A stretch of DNA of 64,000 nt, taken from assembly GCF_028747205.1 (NCBI RefSeq), contig NZ_CP112880.1:5394001-5458000 (forward strand), read 5' to 3'. Source of the stretch: Streptomyces sp. CA-278952. Lineage in GTDB: Bacteria > Actinomycetota > Actinomycetes > Streptomycetales > Streptomycetaceae. How positions within the stretch are numbered: position 1 is the stretch's first letter; each line of letters begins with the position of its first letter. The position numbers and the translations under genes were made by a program. Below, piece by piece: positions 8,201 to 18,337 of this stretch. The notes beneath the pieces were generated by a model. That model made no database searches, was not told where the DNA came from, and was given only the letters and a program-made list of their open reading frames with translations.

Positions 8201-8217
8201 GGGCCGGAGCTCGGCCC
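8201..8217. terminator. Possible bidirectional terminator
   Basis: GGGCCG (8201-8206) pairs with CGGCCC (8212-8217) around a five-base loop in the 70-bp gap between two convergent genes. There is no U-tract, as is common in Streptomyces. Confidence 0.4.
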
Positions 8218-8227
8218 ACCCGCGGGC

Positions 8228-9154
8228 TCAGGCCGGGGCGCCGGGCCTTCCGCAGGAGCGGAGGAACTCCCGGGTGCGGCGGGCGATGGGGAACGGCTTG
8301 TCCGGCGGGCACGGATACATGTCCTGCTCCACGATCGCGAACAGGTCGACGTCCAGGGCCCGGGCCGCTTCCAGGACCGGCTCCAGCGCGGGGACCCCGC
8401 CGGGCGGCTCGCACATCACGCCCCTGGCCACCGCCGGGCCGAACGGCACCTCGTCCGCCACCACCGTCGCCAGGATCTCCGGATCGACCTGCTTGAGGTG
8501 GAGGTAGCCGATGCGTTCCCCGTACGTCTCGATGAGCTTGACGCTGTCGCCGCCGCAGTAGGCGTAGTGCCCGGTGTCCAGGCAGAGCGAGACGAGATCC
8601 GGATCGGTGGCGTCCAGGAAGCGGTTGACGTTCTCCTCGGTGTCGATGTGGGTGTCGGCGTGCGGGTGGACGACGATCCGCAGCCCGAAACGCTCCCGGA
8701 CCTCGCGGCCCAGCCGCTCCGTCTGCGCGGTCAGCTCACGCCACTGCGCGGGCGTGAGCTCCCGGTCCTCCAGCACCTCGCCCGTCTTGTCGTCGCGCCA
8801 GAAGGAGGGGATGACGACCAGGTGCTCGGCGCCCATGGCCCGGGTCAGTCCGGCGATGTCCGCGACATGTGCCCACGTCCGGTCCCAGACGTCCGGGCCG
8901 TGGTGCAATCCGGTGAAGACGGTCCCGGCGGAGACCGTGAGCCCCCGCTCGCGGGTCTCGTCGGCCAGCCGCGCCGGGTCGGTGGGCAGATAGCCGTACG
9001 GGCCGAGTTCGATCCACGCGTACCCGGCCTCGGCCACCTCGTCGAGGAAGCGCTGCCACGGCACCTGACGCGGGTCGTCGGGGAACCACACACCCCAGGA
9101 GTCGGGGGCCGAGCCGATGCGGATGCGGGCCGAGGGGCGGACGGAGGGGGTCAT
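8228..9154 (-). CDS. IolE/IolH-type sugar-phosphate isomerase/dehydratase (TIM barrel)
   Basis: A 308-residue xylose-isomerase-like TIM barrel. It begins RIGSAPDSWGVWFPDD and has the barrel metal/substrate strands VVHPHADTHID, LCLDTGHYAYCGGD and YLHLKQVD, typical of inosose dehydratase and related IolE/IolH enzymes. Being divergent from iolC, it most likely acts on 2-keto-myo-inositol or a following intermediate. Which step it carries out cannot be settled from the sequence, since IolE and IolH share the fold. The ATG at 9154 gives the full barrel; GAGG lies ten bases upstream. It shares a 133-bp promoter region with iolC. Confidence 0.82.
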   Translation of the reverse strand: MTPSVRPSARIRIGSAPDSWGVWFPDDPRQVPWQRFLDEVAEAGYAWIELGPYGYLPTDPARLADETRERGLTVSAGTVFTGLHHGPDVWDRTWAHVADIAGLTRAMGAEHLVVIPSFWRDDKTGEVLEDRELTPAQWRELTAQTERLGREVRERFGLRIVVHPHADTHIDTEENVNRFLDATDPDLVSLCLDTGHYAYCGGDSVKLIETYGERIGYLHLKQVDPEILATVVADEVPFGPAVARGVMCEPPGGVPALEPVLEAARALDVDLFAIVEQDMYPCPPDKPFPIARRTREFLRSCGRPGAPA

Positions 9155-9204
9155 AACGCCCAGCCTCAGGGCCCGCGCCGAAGAGTGTCAAGGGTTCGTC
9201 CGAA

Positions 9205-9214
9205 TGTCCGGACA
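9205..9214. promoter_or_regulatory. Palindrome TGTCCGGACA in divergent iol promoter
   Basis: A perfect 10-bp palindrome lies just upstream of the iolC -35 hexamer and between the two divergent iol transcription units. It is a plausible operator half or core for the inositol regulator, which is not encoded nearby. Confidence 0.45.
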
Positions 9215-9219
9215 AAATA

Positions 9220-9249
9220 TTGACAGGGTTCCCGGGAGGGGACTAGACC
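9220..9249 (+). promoter_or_regulatory. Sigma-HrdB-type promoter of the iolC operon
   Basis: TTGACA at 9220-9225 is followed after 18 bp by TAGACC at 9244-9249, a close match to the housekeeping promoter. It lies about 40 bp before the iolC start. Confidence 0.65.
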
Positions 9250-9287
9250 TGGGACCAGCCGGCCACCGGTGGGTCGAAGGGATGGGC

Positions 9288-10478
9288 ATGCCTGAGCCGT
9301 ACGACGTGATCACCATGGGGCGGATCGGGGTGGACCTCTACCCGCTGGAGGTCGGGGTACCGCTCGCCCGGGTCGAGACGTTCGGCAAGTTCCTCGGCGG
9401 CTCCCCGACGAACGTCGCGGTGGCGGCGGCCCGGCTGGGCCGGCGGACGGCCGTGATCACCCGGACCGGGCAGGACGCCTTCGGCGCCTATCTCCACCAG
9501 GAACTGGAACGGTTCGGGGTGGACGCCCGCTGGGCGACGGCCGTGGCGGAGTATCCGACCCCGGTCACCTTCTGCGAGCTCTTCCCGCCGGACGACTTCC
9601 CGCTCTACTTCTACCGGCAGCCCAAGGCCCCCGATCTGGAGATCCACGCGCCGGACCTCGACCTGGACGCCGTGCGCGACGCCCGGATCTTCTGGATGAC
9701 GGGCACCGGACTCAGCGCCGAGCCCAGCCGCTCCGCCACACTGGCCGCACTCCGCGCCCGCGGTGCGCCGCGTACGGCGACCGTCTTCGACCTCGACTGG
9801 CGGCCCATGTTCTGGGACGGCGGCGACGACAGCGCCGAGGCTCCCGCGCGGTACCGCGAGGCGCTGGCCCACGCCACGGTCGCCGTCGGCAACGTCGACG
9901 AGTGCCGCATCGCGACCGGCGAACGCGAACCGTACGCCGCGGCCCGGGCCCTGCTCGCGGCCGGGGTGGAGCTCGCCGTCGTCAAACAGGGTCCGAAGGG
10001 CGTGCTCGCCGTCCACCGCGACGGCACCACCGCCGACTGCCCGCCCCTGCCGGTGGACGTGGTCAACGGACTCGGCGCGGGGGACGCGTTCGGGGGCGCG
10101 CTCTGCCACGGGTTGCTCGCCGGGTGGCCCCTCGACCGCGTCGTGCGGTACGCGAACGCGGCCGGCGCCATCGTCGCCTCCCGGCTCGCCTGCTCGTCGG
10201 CTATGCCGTCTCCGGACGAGGTCGAGGGGGCCCTCGCGGCCGGAGCCGTGACGGCCGACCCGGGCGCTCCGGCGGCCCCCGGCGCTCCGGGTACACCGGG
10301 TGCTCCGGCGGCCCCCAGCGCCCCGGGTGCCCAGGGCGGTGCTCCGAGTAACCAGGGCGCTCCGAGTACCCAGGGTGCCCCGGCGGCCTCCGATGCCCCG
10401 GCCCCCGACGACCCGGCCGGAGATGCCCCGGCCCCCGACGACCCGGCCTCCGACGCCCCGACCGGAGCGGGCTCATGA
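9288..10478 (+). CDS. iolC: 5-dehydro-2-deoxygluconokinase (PfkB family) with repetitive C-terminal tail
   Basis: Phosphorylates 5-dehydro-2-deoxy-D-gluconate in inositol catabolism. The PfkB sugar-kinase fold is clear: MGRIGVDLYPLE at the N-terminus, GGSPTNVAVAAARLG at about residue 40, and the catalytic NGLGAGDAFGGALCHG near 263. The ATG at 9288 has GAAGGG five bases upstream; an ATG two codons earlier is too close to it. The kinase ends near residue 320. The remaining 75 or so residues are a low-complexity tail of APGAPGTPGAPAAP and DAPAPDDPA repeats that ordinary IolC enzymes lack. The stop overlaps the next gene's start (ATGA). Confidence 0.93.
   Translation: MPEPYDVITMGRIGVDLYPLEVGVPLARVETFGKFLGGSPTNVAVAAARLGRRTAVITRTGQDAFGAYLHQELERFGVDARWATAVAEYPTPVTFCELFPPDDFPLYFYRQPKAPDLEIHAPDLDLDAVRDARIFWMTGTGLSAEPSRSATLAALRARGAPRTATVFDLDWRPMFWDGGDDSAEAPARYREALAHATVAVGNVDECRIATGEREPYAAARALLAAGVELAVVKQGPKGVLAVHRDGTTADCPPLPVDVVNGLGAGDAFGGALCHGLLAGWPLDRVVRYANAAGAIVASRLACSSAMPSPDEVEGALAAGAVTADPGAPAAPGAPGTPGAPAAPSAPGAQGGAPSNQGAPSTQGAPAASDAPAPDDPAGDAPAPDDPASDAPTGAGS
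10262..10470 (+). repeat. Low-complexity tandem repeats in the 3' end of iolC
   Basis: Short G+C-rich units encode Ala-Pro-Gly and later Asp-Ala-Pro repeats. A 27-bp block at 10392-10418 recurs at 10422-10448 with a 30-bp period. The reading frame is kept throughout. Confidence 0.85.
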
Positions 10479-11386
10479 CGCCTCTCGGGCCCTCCCTCGC
10501 CGAGGTCGTGCGGCTGCGCGCCGAGCGTCCCGAGGCCGTCGCCGAGGCCGCCGCGCGACGGAAACGGCGGCGCCTGATCCGGCACCCCGGCGACCGGCTG
10601 ATGATCATCGCGGCGGACCATCCCGCGCGCGGCGCGCTCGCGGTGGGGGACCGGCCCCTCGCCATGGCCAACCGCTTCGAGCTGCTGGAGCGGCTCTGTC
10701 TCGCCCTCTCCCGCCCCGGGGTCGACGGTGTGCTGGCCTCGGCCGACGTCCTGGACGACCTCCTCCTGCTGGGAGCCCTGGAGGACAAGGTCGTGATGGG
10801 CTCGATGAACCGCGGCGGGCTGGCCGGCGCCGCGTTCGAGCTCGACGACCGGTTCACCGGCCACCGCCCCGACGACCTGGTCCGCCACGGGTTCGACGCG
10901 GGGAAGCTGCTGCTGCGCATCGATCACGACGACCCCGGTTCGTTGGACACCCTGCACACCGCCGCCCGGACCATCGACGCGATGGCGGCGCACCGGCTGC
11001 CCGTCTTCGTCGAGCCGTTCCTCTGCCGCCGCGTCGACGGCCGCCTCCGCAACGATCTCGGCGCCGCGGCCGTGGCGACCTCCGTCGCCATCGCGTCGGG
11101 CCTCGGCGGGACGTCCGCGTACACCTGGCTGAAGGTCCCCGTCACCGACGACCCCGACGCCATGGCCCGGGCGATGGAGGCCTCCACCCTGCCCGCCGTC
11201 CTGCTGGGCGGCGAGGTCGGCGAGGACCAGGACGCCGCGTACGGAAAATGGCGCGACGCGCTGCGGCTGCCCACCGTGCGGGGGCTGGTCGTGGGCCGCT
11301 CGTTGCTCTACCCGGCCGACGGGGACGTGACGTGTGCCGTCGACACCGCCGTATCGCTGCTCGGCACGGGTAGGGACAGGCCATGA
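10475..11386 (+). CDS. Cgl0158-family (beta/alpha)8 aldolase-like protein of the iol operon
   Basis: A 303-residue class I aldolase-like barrel. It carries MIIAADHPARGALAVGD, a motif typical of DeoC/FbaB-type aldolases, DGVLASADVLDDLLLLG, and late barrel strands TSAYTWLKVPV and LLGGEVGEDQ. The Lys in WLKVPV is a candidate Schiff-base residue. Family members occur in actinobacterial inositol operons, and no IolJ-type aldolase is otherwise present here. It probably cleaves 2-deoxy-5-keto-gluconate-6-phosphate to dihydroxyacetone phosphate and malonic semialdehyde. This role is inferred from context and fold. It overlaps iolC and iolB by four bases each. Confidence 0.85.
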   Translation: MTPLGPSLAEVVRLRAERPEAVAEAAARRKRRRLIRHPGDRLMIIAADHPARGALAVGDRPLAMANRFELLERLCLALSRPGVDGVLASADVLDDLLLLGALEDKVVMGSMNRGGLAGAAFELDDRFTGHRPDDLVRHGFDAGKLLLRIDHDDPGSLDTLHTAARTIDAMAAHRLPVFVEPFLCRRVDGRLRNDLGAAAVATSVAIASGLGGTSAYTWLKVPVTDDPDAMARAMEASTLPAVLLGGEVGEDQDAAYGKWRDALRLPTVRGLVVGRSLLYPADGDVTCAVDTAVSLLGTGRDRP

Positions 11387-12294
11387 CGAAGCATCACCCC
11401 CCTGAGCGGGACCACCGGTACCACCTGCCGGCCGGCAGCGTCGCGCGCGGGGCGTACGCCGTCGACATCGACCCCGAGCGGGCCGGCTGGGACCGTTCGG
11501 CCCTGCGGGTGCTGGAGCTGGAACCGGGCGGTGTTCACACGCTCGACACCGGCGGTAGTGAATGGATCGTCCTGCCGTTGGCCGGTGCATGTACGGTGCG
11601 TACGGCAGGCGAGACCTTTGAACTGCTGGGCCGGGAGAGCGTGTTCAGCGGGGTCTCCGACTTCGCCTACGTACCGCGCGACTCCCACGCACAGATCGCC
11701 TCCGGCGCAGGTGGCCGCTTCGCCCTGGCAGGAGCGAAGTGCGAGCGACGACTCCCCGCTCGCTACGGCCCCGCGCCGGAGGTACCCGTCGAGCTGCGCG
11801 GCTCCGGGACCTGCTCGCGCCAGGTGAACAACTTCGCCGCCGCCGACACCTTCGACTGCGACCGGCTGATCGCCGTCGAGGTGCTCACCCCCGGCGGCAA
11901 CTGGTCCTCGTACCCGCCCCACAAACACGACGAGCACGTGCCGGGCGAGGAGTGCGAGCTGGAGGAGATCTACTACTTCGAGGTCGCGGACGGCGGGACC
12001 GGCTACCACCGGGTCTCCCCGTCGCGCGCCGGCGGTACGGACGTCCTCGCCGAAGTGCGCGGCGGTGACGCCGTCCTCATCCCCGACGGCTGGCACGGCC
12101 CGTCCATCGCCCCGCCCGGCCGGACGCTGTACTACCTGAACGTGATGGCCGGGCCGGGGGAGGAGCGCGCCTGGCTGATCCGCGACCACCCCGACCACCG
12201 GTGGATCCGCGACACCTGGCGGGGCGAGCCGATCGACGCCAGACTCCCGCTGTACACGGCGCATCCGTCGCCCGGCCCGGAGGTAACGCCTTGA
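11383..12294 (+). CDS. iolB: 5-deoxy-glucuronate isomerase
   Basis: Converts 5-deoxy-glucuronate to 5-dehydro-2-deoxygluconate, the substrate of IolC. The 303-residue bicupin has SSYPPHKHDEHVPGEECELEE near residue 178, with the metal-binding His and Glu residues, and IPDGWHGPSIAPPGRTLYYLNVMAGP near 232. Both are hallmarks of IolB. Its start and stop overlap its neighbours (ATGA and TTGA), so it is translationally coupled within the operon. Confidence 0.95.
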   Translation: MTKHHPPERDHRYHLPAGSVARGAYAVDIDPERAGWDRSALRVLELEPGGVHTLDTGGSEWIVLPLAGACTVRTAGETFELLGRESVFSGVSDFAYVPRDSHAQIASGAGGRFALAGAKCERRLPARYGPAPEVPVELRGSGTCSRQVNNFAAADTFDCDRLIAVEVLTPGGNWSSYPPHKHDEHVPGEECELEEIYYFEVADGGTGYHRVSPSRAGGTDVLAEVRGGDAVLIPDGWHGPSIAPPGRTLYYLNVMAGPGEERAWLIRDHPDHRWIRDTWRGEPIDARLPLYTAHPSPGPEVTP

Positions 12295-14306
12295 GCCCGA
12301 CGAGTCCCGCGACCCCGACCCGTCCCGCGACCCCGACCCGTCCCGCGGACCCCCACGGTCCGACCCGTCGGCTGACCACCGCTCAGGCCCTGGTCGCCTT
12401 CCTGGCCCGGCAGTACACCGAGCGCGACGGCCGCCGGCAGCGGCTCATCAGCGCCACCTGGGGCATCTTCGGGCACGGGAACGTCGCGGGAATCGGCCAG
12501 GCACTCGTCGAGGCGGGCGGCGGCGGCGACGGGAATGGCAGCGGCGGGAACGGCAGCGGCGGGAACGGGGCCGCGCACCGCATGCCCTACCTCCAGGGCC
12601 GCAACGAACAGGCCATGGTGCACGCGGCCGTCGGGTACGCCCGTCAGTCGGGGCGGCTCTCCGCGCACGCGGTGACCACGTCCATCGGCCCGGGGGCCAC
12701 CAACCTCGTCACCGGGGCCGCCCTCGCGACGATCAACCGCCTGCCCGTCCTCCTCCTGCCCGGCGACACCTTCGCGACCCGCCCCGCCGACCCCGTACTC
12801 CAGCAGCTGGAAGTGGCCTACGCGGGCGATGTCTCGGTCAACGACTGTCTGCGCCCCGTCTCGCGCTACTTCGACCGGATCACCCGGCCCGAGGCGCTGA
12901 TCCCGGCCGCGTTGCAGGCGATGCGCGTCCTCGCCGACCCCGCCGAGACCGGGGCCGTCACGCTCGCGCTGCCGCAGGACGTGCAGGCGGAGGCGTACGA
13001 CTGGCCGCGGGAGTTCTTCGCCGAGCGCGACTGGCACGTCCGCAGGCCCGCCCCCGACGCGCACGAACTGGAAACCGCCGTACGGGCGGTACGCTCCGCC
13101 CGCCGCCCCCTGATCGTCGTCGGCGGCGGGGTCCGGCACAGCGCCGCCGAGGAGACGCTCGCCGCGTTCACCGCCGCGACCCGCATCCCGGTCGCCTCCA
13201 CCCAGGCGGGCAAGGGCGCGCTCCGTCACGACCACCCGGCCGACGTCGGCGGCATCGGCCACACCGGCACCGCCACCGCCGACGAACTGGCCCGCACCGC
13301 CGACCTGGTGATCGGCATCGGCACCCGCTTCTCCGACTTCACCACCGCCTCCGGCACGCTCTTCGCCGACCCGGCCGTCCGCTTCCTCCACCTCAACATC
13401 ACCGGCTTCGACGCCCACAAGCTGGCCGCCCTCCCGCTGGTCGCCGACGCCCGCGCGGGCCTTGAGGCGCTCACTGCGGCGCTCGCCGGACGCGGCTACC
13501 GGGTCGACCCGGCGTACGAGACGGAGTACACCGGCGCGAAGGAAGCGTGGGAGGCACGGGTCGAGGCATCCTTCGCCACCCCCGACCGCACCGCGCGCCC
13601 CACCCAGGCCCAGGTCCTCGGCCTGCTGGACGCCCTGGTCACCGAGGACGACATCCTGATCAACGCCGCGGGCTCCCTCCCCGGCGATCTGCACAAGCTC
13701 TGGCGCACCCGCTCCCGCGACCAGTACCACGTCGAGTACGGCTACTCCTGCATGGGCTACGAGATCCCGGCGGCCATCGGCGTCCTGCTCGCCGACGGAG
13801 TCCGTACGCGGCGCCGCCCGGTCTGGGCGCTCGTCGGCGACGGCACGTACCTGATGAACCCCACCGAGATCGTCACCGCCGTCCAGGAGAACCTGCCGCT
13901 GAAGCTGTTGATCCTCCAGAACCACGGATACGCCTCCATCGGCGGCCTCTCGGAGTCGGTCGGCGCCGAGCGCTTCGGCACGGCCTACCGCCGCCGGGAC
14001 GCCGACGGCGGCTTCACCGGCCCGCCGCTCCCCGTCGACCTGGCCGCCAACGCGGCCTCCCTCGGCATGCGCGTCCTGCGCGCCACCACCGTCGATGACC
14101 TGCGCGCGGCACTCTCCGAGGCCCGTGACGTGGAGGGCCCCACTTGTGTCTACGTCGAGACCGAAACGCCCGACACAGTGTCGGGCCCCCCTCCGGCACA
14201 GGCGTGGTGGGATGTTCCGGTAGCCGAGACCGCGAGCCGGCCGGCGGCGGTCAAGGCCCGGGAGGAGTACGACCGGCAGGCCGCCGCCCGACGCCGCCAT
14301 CTGTGA
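12291..14306 (+). CDS. iolD: 3D-(3,5/4)-trihydroxycyclohexane-1,2-dione acylhydrolase
   Basis: A thiamine-diphosphate enzyme that opens the inositol ring. The 671-residue protein has the three-domain ThDP fold: FLARQYTERDG at the N-terminus, YLQGRNEQAMVHAAVGYARQ with the catalytic Glu near residue 105, and the ThDP/Mg motif ALVGDGTYLMNPTEIVTAVQENLPLKLLILQNHGYASIG near 525. I use the TTG at 12291, preceded by GGAGGT at six bases and overlapping the iolB stop. Two oddities are an ATPTRP repeat at the N-terminus and a GGGGDGNGSGGNGSGGNG insert near residues 79-97, between the conserved GNVAGIGQAL and PYLQGRNEQ blocks. Confidence 0.94.
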   Translation: MSPTSPATPTRPATPTRPADPHGPTRRLTTAQALVAFLARQYTERDGRRQRLISATWGIFGHGNVAGIGQALVEAGGGGDGNGSGGNGSGGNGAAHRMPYLQGRNEQAMVHAAVGYARQSGRLSAHAVTTSIGPGATNLVTGAALATINRLPVLLLPGDTFATRPADPVLQQLEVAYAGDVSVNDCLRPVSRYFDRITRPEALIPAALQAMRVLADPAETGAVTLALPQDVQAEAYDWPREFFAERDWHVRRPAPDAHELETAVRAVRSARRPLIVVGGGVRHSAAEETLAAFTAATRIPVASTQAGKGALRHDHPADVGGIGHTGTATADELARTADLVIGIGTRFSDFTTASGTLFADPAVRFLHLNITGFDAHKLAALPLVADARAGLEALTAALAGRGYRVDPAYETEYTGAKEAWEARVEASFATPDRTARPTQAQVLGLLDALVTEDDILINAAGSLPGDLHKLWRTRSRDQYHVEYGYSCMGYEIPAAIGVLLADGVRTRRRPVWALVGDGTYLMNPTEIVTAVQENLPLKLLILQNHGYASIGGLSESVGAERFGTAYRRRDADGGFTGPPLPVDLAANAASLGMRVLRATTVDDLRAALSEARDVEGPTCVYVETETPDTVSGPPPAQAWWDVPVAETASRPAAVKAREEYDRQAAARRRHL

Positions 14307-14381
14307 AGCCTGCCGCCTGCCTGAACCCGCTCGCACCCACTCGCACCTGCCTGAGCGGCCAGAAGCCTGAAGGAGTACGTC

Positions 14382-15884
<1,503 letters not shown>

Positions 15885-15901
15885 CCACCCCGGCCCGGGT
15901 T

Positions 15902-15941
15902 CCGCCCGCTCGTAGCGATGGTGCTACGGGCGGGCGGTTTT
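15902..15941 (+). terminator. Rho-independent terminator of the iol operon
   Basis: A 15-bp stem with one mismatch (left arm 15902-15916, right arm 15923-15937) around a short loop is followed by a run of T (TTTTG). It lies 18 bp after the mmsA stop. Confidence 0.88.
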
Positions 15942-15996
15942 GTGTTTGTCATACCCTTTGTGGGCTCGTGGAGTGCGGGGCAAGGGGGAAACACAG

Positions 15997-16656
15997 GTGA
16001 TTCGGGTCGTCGTCGTGGATGACGAGCTGTTGGTTCGTTCGGGTTTGCGGGCGATCCTCGGCTCGGCGGGGGACATCGGGGTGGTGGCGGACTGCGGCGG
16101 GGCGGAGGCGGCGGCGACGGTCGCGCGCCACCGGCCGGACGTGCTGCTCCTGGACATCCGCATGCCCGACGTGGACGGACTGACCGTGCTGGGGCAGATC
16201 GCCGCCCTGTCGCCGGCCCCCGCGATCGCGATGCTGACGACGTTCGACGCGGGGGAGTACGTGGAAGCCGCCCTGACAGCCGGAGCGGCCGGCTTCCTGA
16301 TGAAGAACTCGTCCCCCGAGCAACTGAAGCACGCCGTGAGGGTGCTGGCGGGCGGCAGCCGCGTCCTCGCCCCCGGGGCGATGGCCCCGGTCGTCGACGG
16401 CTACCGGGCCTCCGCCACCACGCGTGACGCGGCGCGCCGGGTGGCGGGCCTGACCGAGCGGGAACGTCATGTGCTCGCCCTGGTGCGCCGGGGCCTCTCC
16501 AACCGCGACATCGCCGGGCGGCTGTACCTGGCCCACGGCACGGTGAAGGACCACGTCAGCTCGGTGCTCGCGAAGCTGGGCGGCGTCAACCGGGTCCAGG
16601 CCGCCGTCGTCGCCGACCGTGCCGGGTTGGCCGACCCGCCGGTACGGGAGCGATGA
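15997..16656 (+). CDS. NarL/LuxR-family response regulator
   Basis: A 219-residue response regulator. The receiver domain starts IRVVVVDDELLVRSGLRAIL, with the phosphoacceptor Asp in VLLLDIRMPDVDGL (near residue 53) and the Lys in GFLMKNSSPEQL. The LuxR-type DNA-binding helix-turn-helix is LTERERHVLALVRRGLSNRDIAGRLYLAHGTVKDHVSSVLAKLG. The GTG at 15997 follows GGGGGA by eight bases. It overlaps its cognate kinase by four bases (ATGA). No target is obvious. Confidence 0.94.
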   Translation: MIRVVVVDDELLVRSGLRAILGSAGDIGVVADCGGAEAAATVARHRPDVLLLDIRMPDVDGLTVLGQIAALSPAPAIAMLTTFDAGEYVEAALTAGAAGFLMKNSSPEQLKHAVRVLAGGSRVLAPGAMAPVVDGYRASATTRDAARRVAGLTERERHVLALVRRGLSNRDIAGRLYLAHGTVKDHVSSVLAKLGGVNRVQAAVVADRAGLADPPVRER

Positions 16657-17948
16657 GCGCCGACGTACCGGCAGGGGTACGGCAGAGCGCCCCACAGCGG
16701 CAACTGCCGGAGCAGCGTCCGCAGCAGCAACGGCTGGAGCAGCAACCACAGCACCAAGCGCCGCCGCCGCCGCAGCAGCAGCGGCAACAGCAGCGGCCGA
16801 CGCCGCAGCGACCGCCCCGGGCCTCCGGATCCGGAGCGCGGAACCTGCGGCGGCTCAGGTCGGCCGGCCTTCCGGTGGGCGTGGCCGCCCTGGACGGGCT
16901 GGTCGTCAACGCCGCCCAGGCGGGCCCGGTGCTGTGGGGCGCTCTCGCCGCCGCCGGGGCGCTCGTCCTGCGGCGGCGGCAGCCCGAACTGGCGCTCGCG
17001 GCGGGCCTCCCCGGGTTCTACCTCGGCCATCTGGCGTTCGCCCCGCTGATCGCCCTGTACTTCCTGGCGACCCACCGCCGCAGCCCGATTCCCGGGGCCG
17101 TCGGTGCGGTGCTGGTCGCGCTGGCACAGTTCCTCCCCGTCCCGATCGGGGACATCACTCTGCTCCGACTCGACCACGACACCGTGCTGGGCACGCTCGA
17201 CTCCTGCGCGCTCGGCGTCGGCGCCTTCGTGCTGGGCCGGTCGGCCCGGCAGCGGCGGGAGAGGCTGCGCGAGATCACGGAGAGCAGGGAGCGTGAGCAC
17301 CGGCTGCTGGCGCGCCACACCCTGGCCACCGAACGGGCCAGGCTGGCCCGGGAGATGCATGACGTCGTCGCCCACAAGGTCAGCCTCATCAGCCTGCAGG
17401 CGGGGGTGATCCAGGTCGCGGAGCCCGATGCTCCCGCGGTACGGAAAGCGGCGGGGGTGATCCGCGACCTGTCGGTGGAAACGCTCACCGAGCTCCAGCA
17501 CCTGGTCGGGGTGTTGCGCGCGGACGGCGGGAACACCCGGGACCCCGCCCCGCAGCCCCGCATCGCCGACCTGGGCACGCTGGTGGAGGAGAGCGCCCTG
17601 CCCGTCGAGCTGTGCCTGGGGGACCTGGCGGGCCCGCTTCCCGAAGCCGTGGAACGTGCCGCGTACCGGACGGTGCAGGAAGCGCTCACCAACGTACGCA
17701 AACACGCCCCCGGCGCCAGGGGCGAGGTGCGGGTGGGGCTCGTCGCCGGGCGACTGCGCGTGGAGGTGCGCAACACCGCCCCCGGCGGGACAGCCGCCCC
17801 GCCGGGGCTGCCCGCCGGCGGCAACGGTCTCGTAGGCCTGCGGGAACGGGCACACCTGCTGGGCGGCTCGTTCACCGCGGCGCGGCTGCCCGGCGGCGGC
17901 TTCCTCGTCCGAGCCGAGTTCCCGGCCCGACCGTCTCTTCCGACCTGA
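16653..17948 (+). CDS. NarL-type sensor histidine kinase (HisKA_3)
   Basis: A 431-residue membrane kinase paired with the regulator just upstream. The first 60 residues are a Gln/Pro-rich segment (many QQ pairs) with no known role. Four or five hydrophobic helices span about residues 70-195. The DHp motif is ARLAREMHDVVAHKVSLISLQAG with the phosphorylated His near residue 236. The ATPase domain shows AAYRTVQEALTNVRKHAPGA (N box) and GNGLVGLRERAHLLGGSF (G2 box). The lack of a large extracellular domain suggests sensing within the membrane. Confidence 0.92.
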   Translation: MSADVPAGVRQSAPQRQLPEQRPQQQRLEQQPQHQAPPPPQQQRQQQRPTPQRPPRASGSGARNLRRLRSAGLPVGVAALDGLVVNAAQAGPVLWGALAAAGALVLRRRQPELALAAGLPGFYLGHLAFAPLIALYFLATHRRSPIPGAVGAVLVALAQFLPVPIGDITLLRLDHDTVLGTLDSCALGVGAFVLGRSARQRRERLREITESREREHRLLARHTLATERARLAREMHDVVAHKVSLISLQAGVIQVAEPDAPAVRKAAGVIRDLSVETLTELQHLVGVLRADGGNTRDPAPQPRIADLGTLVEESALPVELCLGDLAGPLPEAVERAAYRTVQEALTNVRKHAPGARGEVRVGLVAGRLRVEVRNTAPGGTAAPPGLPAGGNGLVGLRERAHLLGGSFTAARLPGGGFLVRAEFPARPSLPT

Positions 17949-17973
17949 CGTTCTCTTACGACCTGACGGTCTT

Positions 17974-18041
17974 TCCCGGTCCGGCCGGTTTCCCGGTCCG
18001 GCCGGTTTCCCGGTCCGGCCGGTTTCCCGGTCCGGCCGGTT
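17974..18041. repeat. Tandem 17-bp repeat (four perfect copies)
   Basis: TCCCGGTCCGGCCGGTT is repeated four times without error at 17974-17990, 17991-18007, 18008-18024 and 18025-18041. A degenerate fifth copy runs to about 18060. It fills the gap between a histidine kinase and the convergent DUF2283 gene. Each unit contains a self-complementary CCGGCCGG-like core, so transcripts would fold strongly. Confidence 0.92.
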
Positions 18042-18074
18042 TTCCCCGTCCGACCGGTTTCCGCCCTGCCGTTC

Positions 18075-18302
18075 TTACCGGTCGGTGCGCGGGGCCGGAC
18101 GGAGAAGCTCCTCCGGCAACCCGGCGTGGGCTCCGACGACCTCGATGCCGAGCAGCCGCCCCGCCTCGTCGAAGTCGAGGTTCAGGTCCGCGCCCCCGCC
18201 GGGGGTCTCGACGGTGACCTGCCGGACGGCGGCTCCGTCCGCGATGTGCTCGACCAGGGAGACGTACGCGAGGTCGTTCTCGCGGTCGTACTCGATGTAC
18301 AT
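18075..18302 (-). CDS. DUF2283 small protein, candidate immunity/antitoxin
   Basis: A 75-residue protein starting MYIEYDRENDLAYVSL and containing NLDFDEAGRLLGIEVVGA, the DUF2283 pattern. DUF2283 proteins often lie beside DUF4258 genes and are regarded as likely antitoxins. The upstream neighbour on the same strand, 35 bp away, ends in a DUF4258-like domain. I infer that this protein neutralises that domain in the producer's cytoplasm. GAAGGG precedes the ATG. No signal peptide is present. Confidence 0.85.
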   Translation of the reverse strand: MYIEYDRENDLAYVSLVEHIADGAAVRQVTVETPGGGADLNLDFDEAGRLLGIEVVGAHAGLPEELLRPAPRTDR

Positions 18303-18337
18303 GGGTTCCCTTCCGTTCCGCTCCACGGGAGTGGGGG

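Noticed and set aside
17974..18060. CRISPR-like repeat array
   Set aside because: The 17-bp units abut without spacers, so this is a simple tandem repeat.
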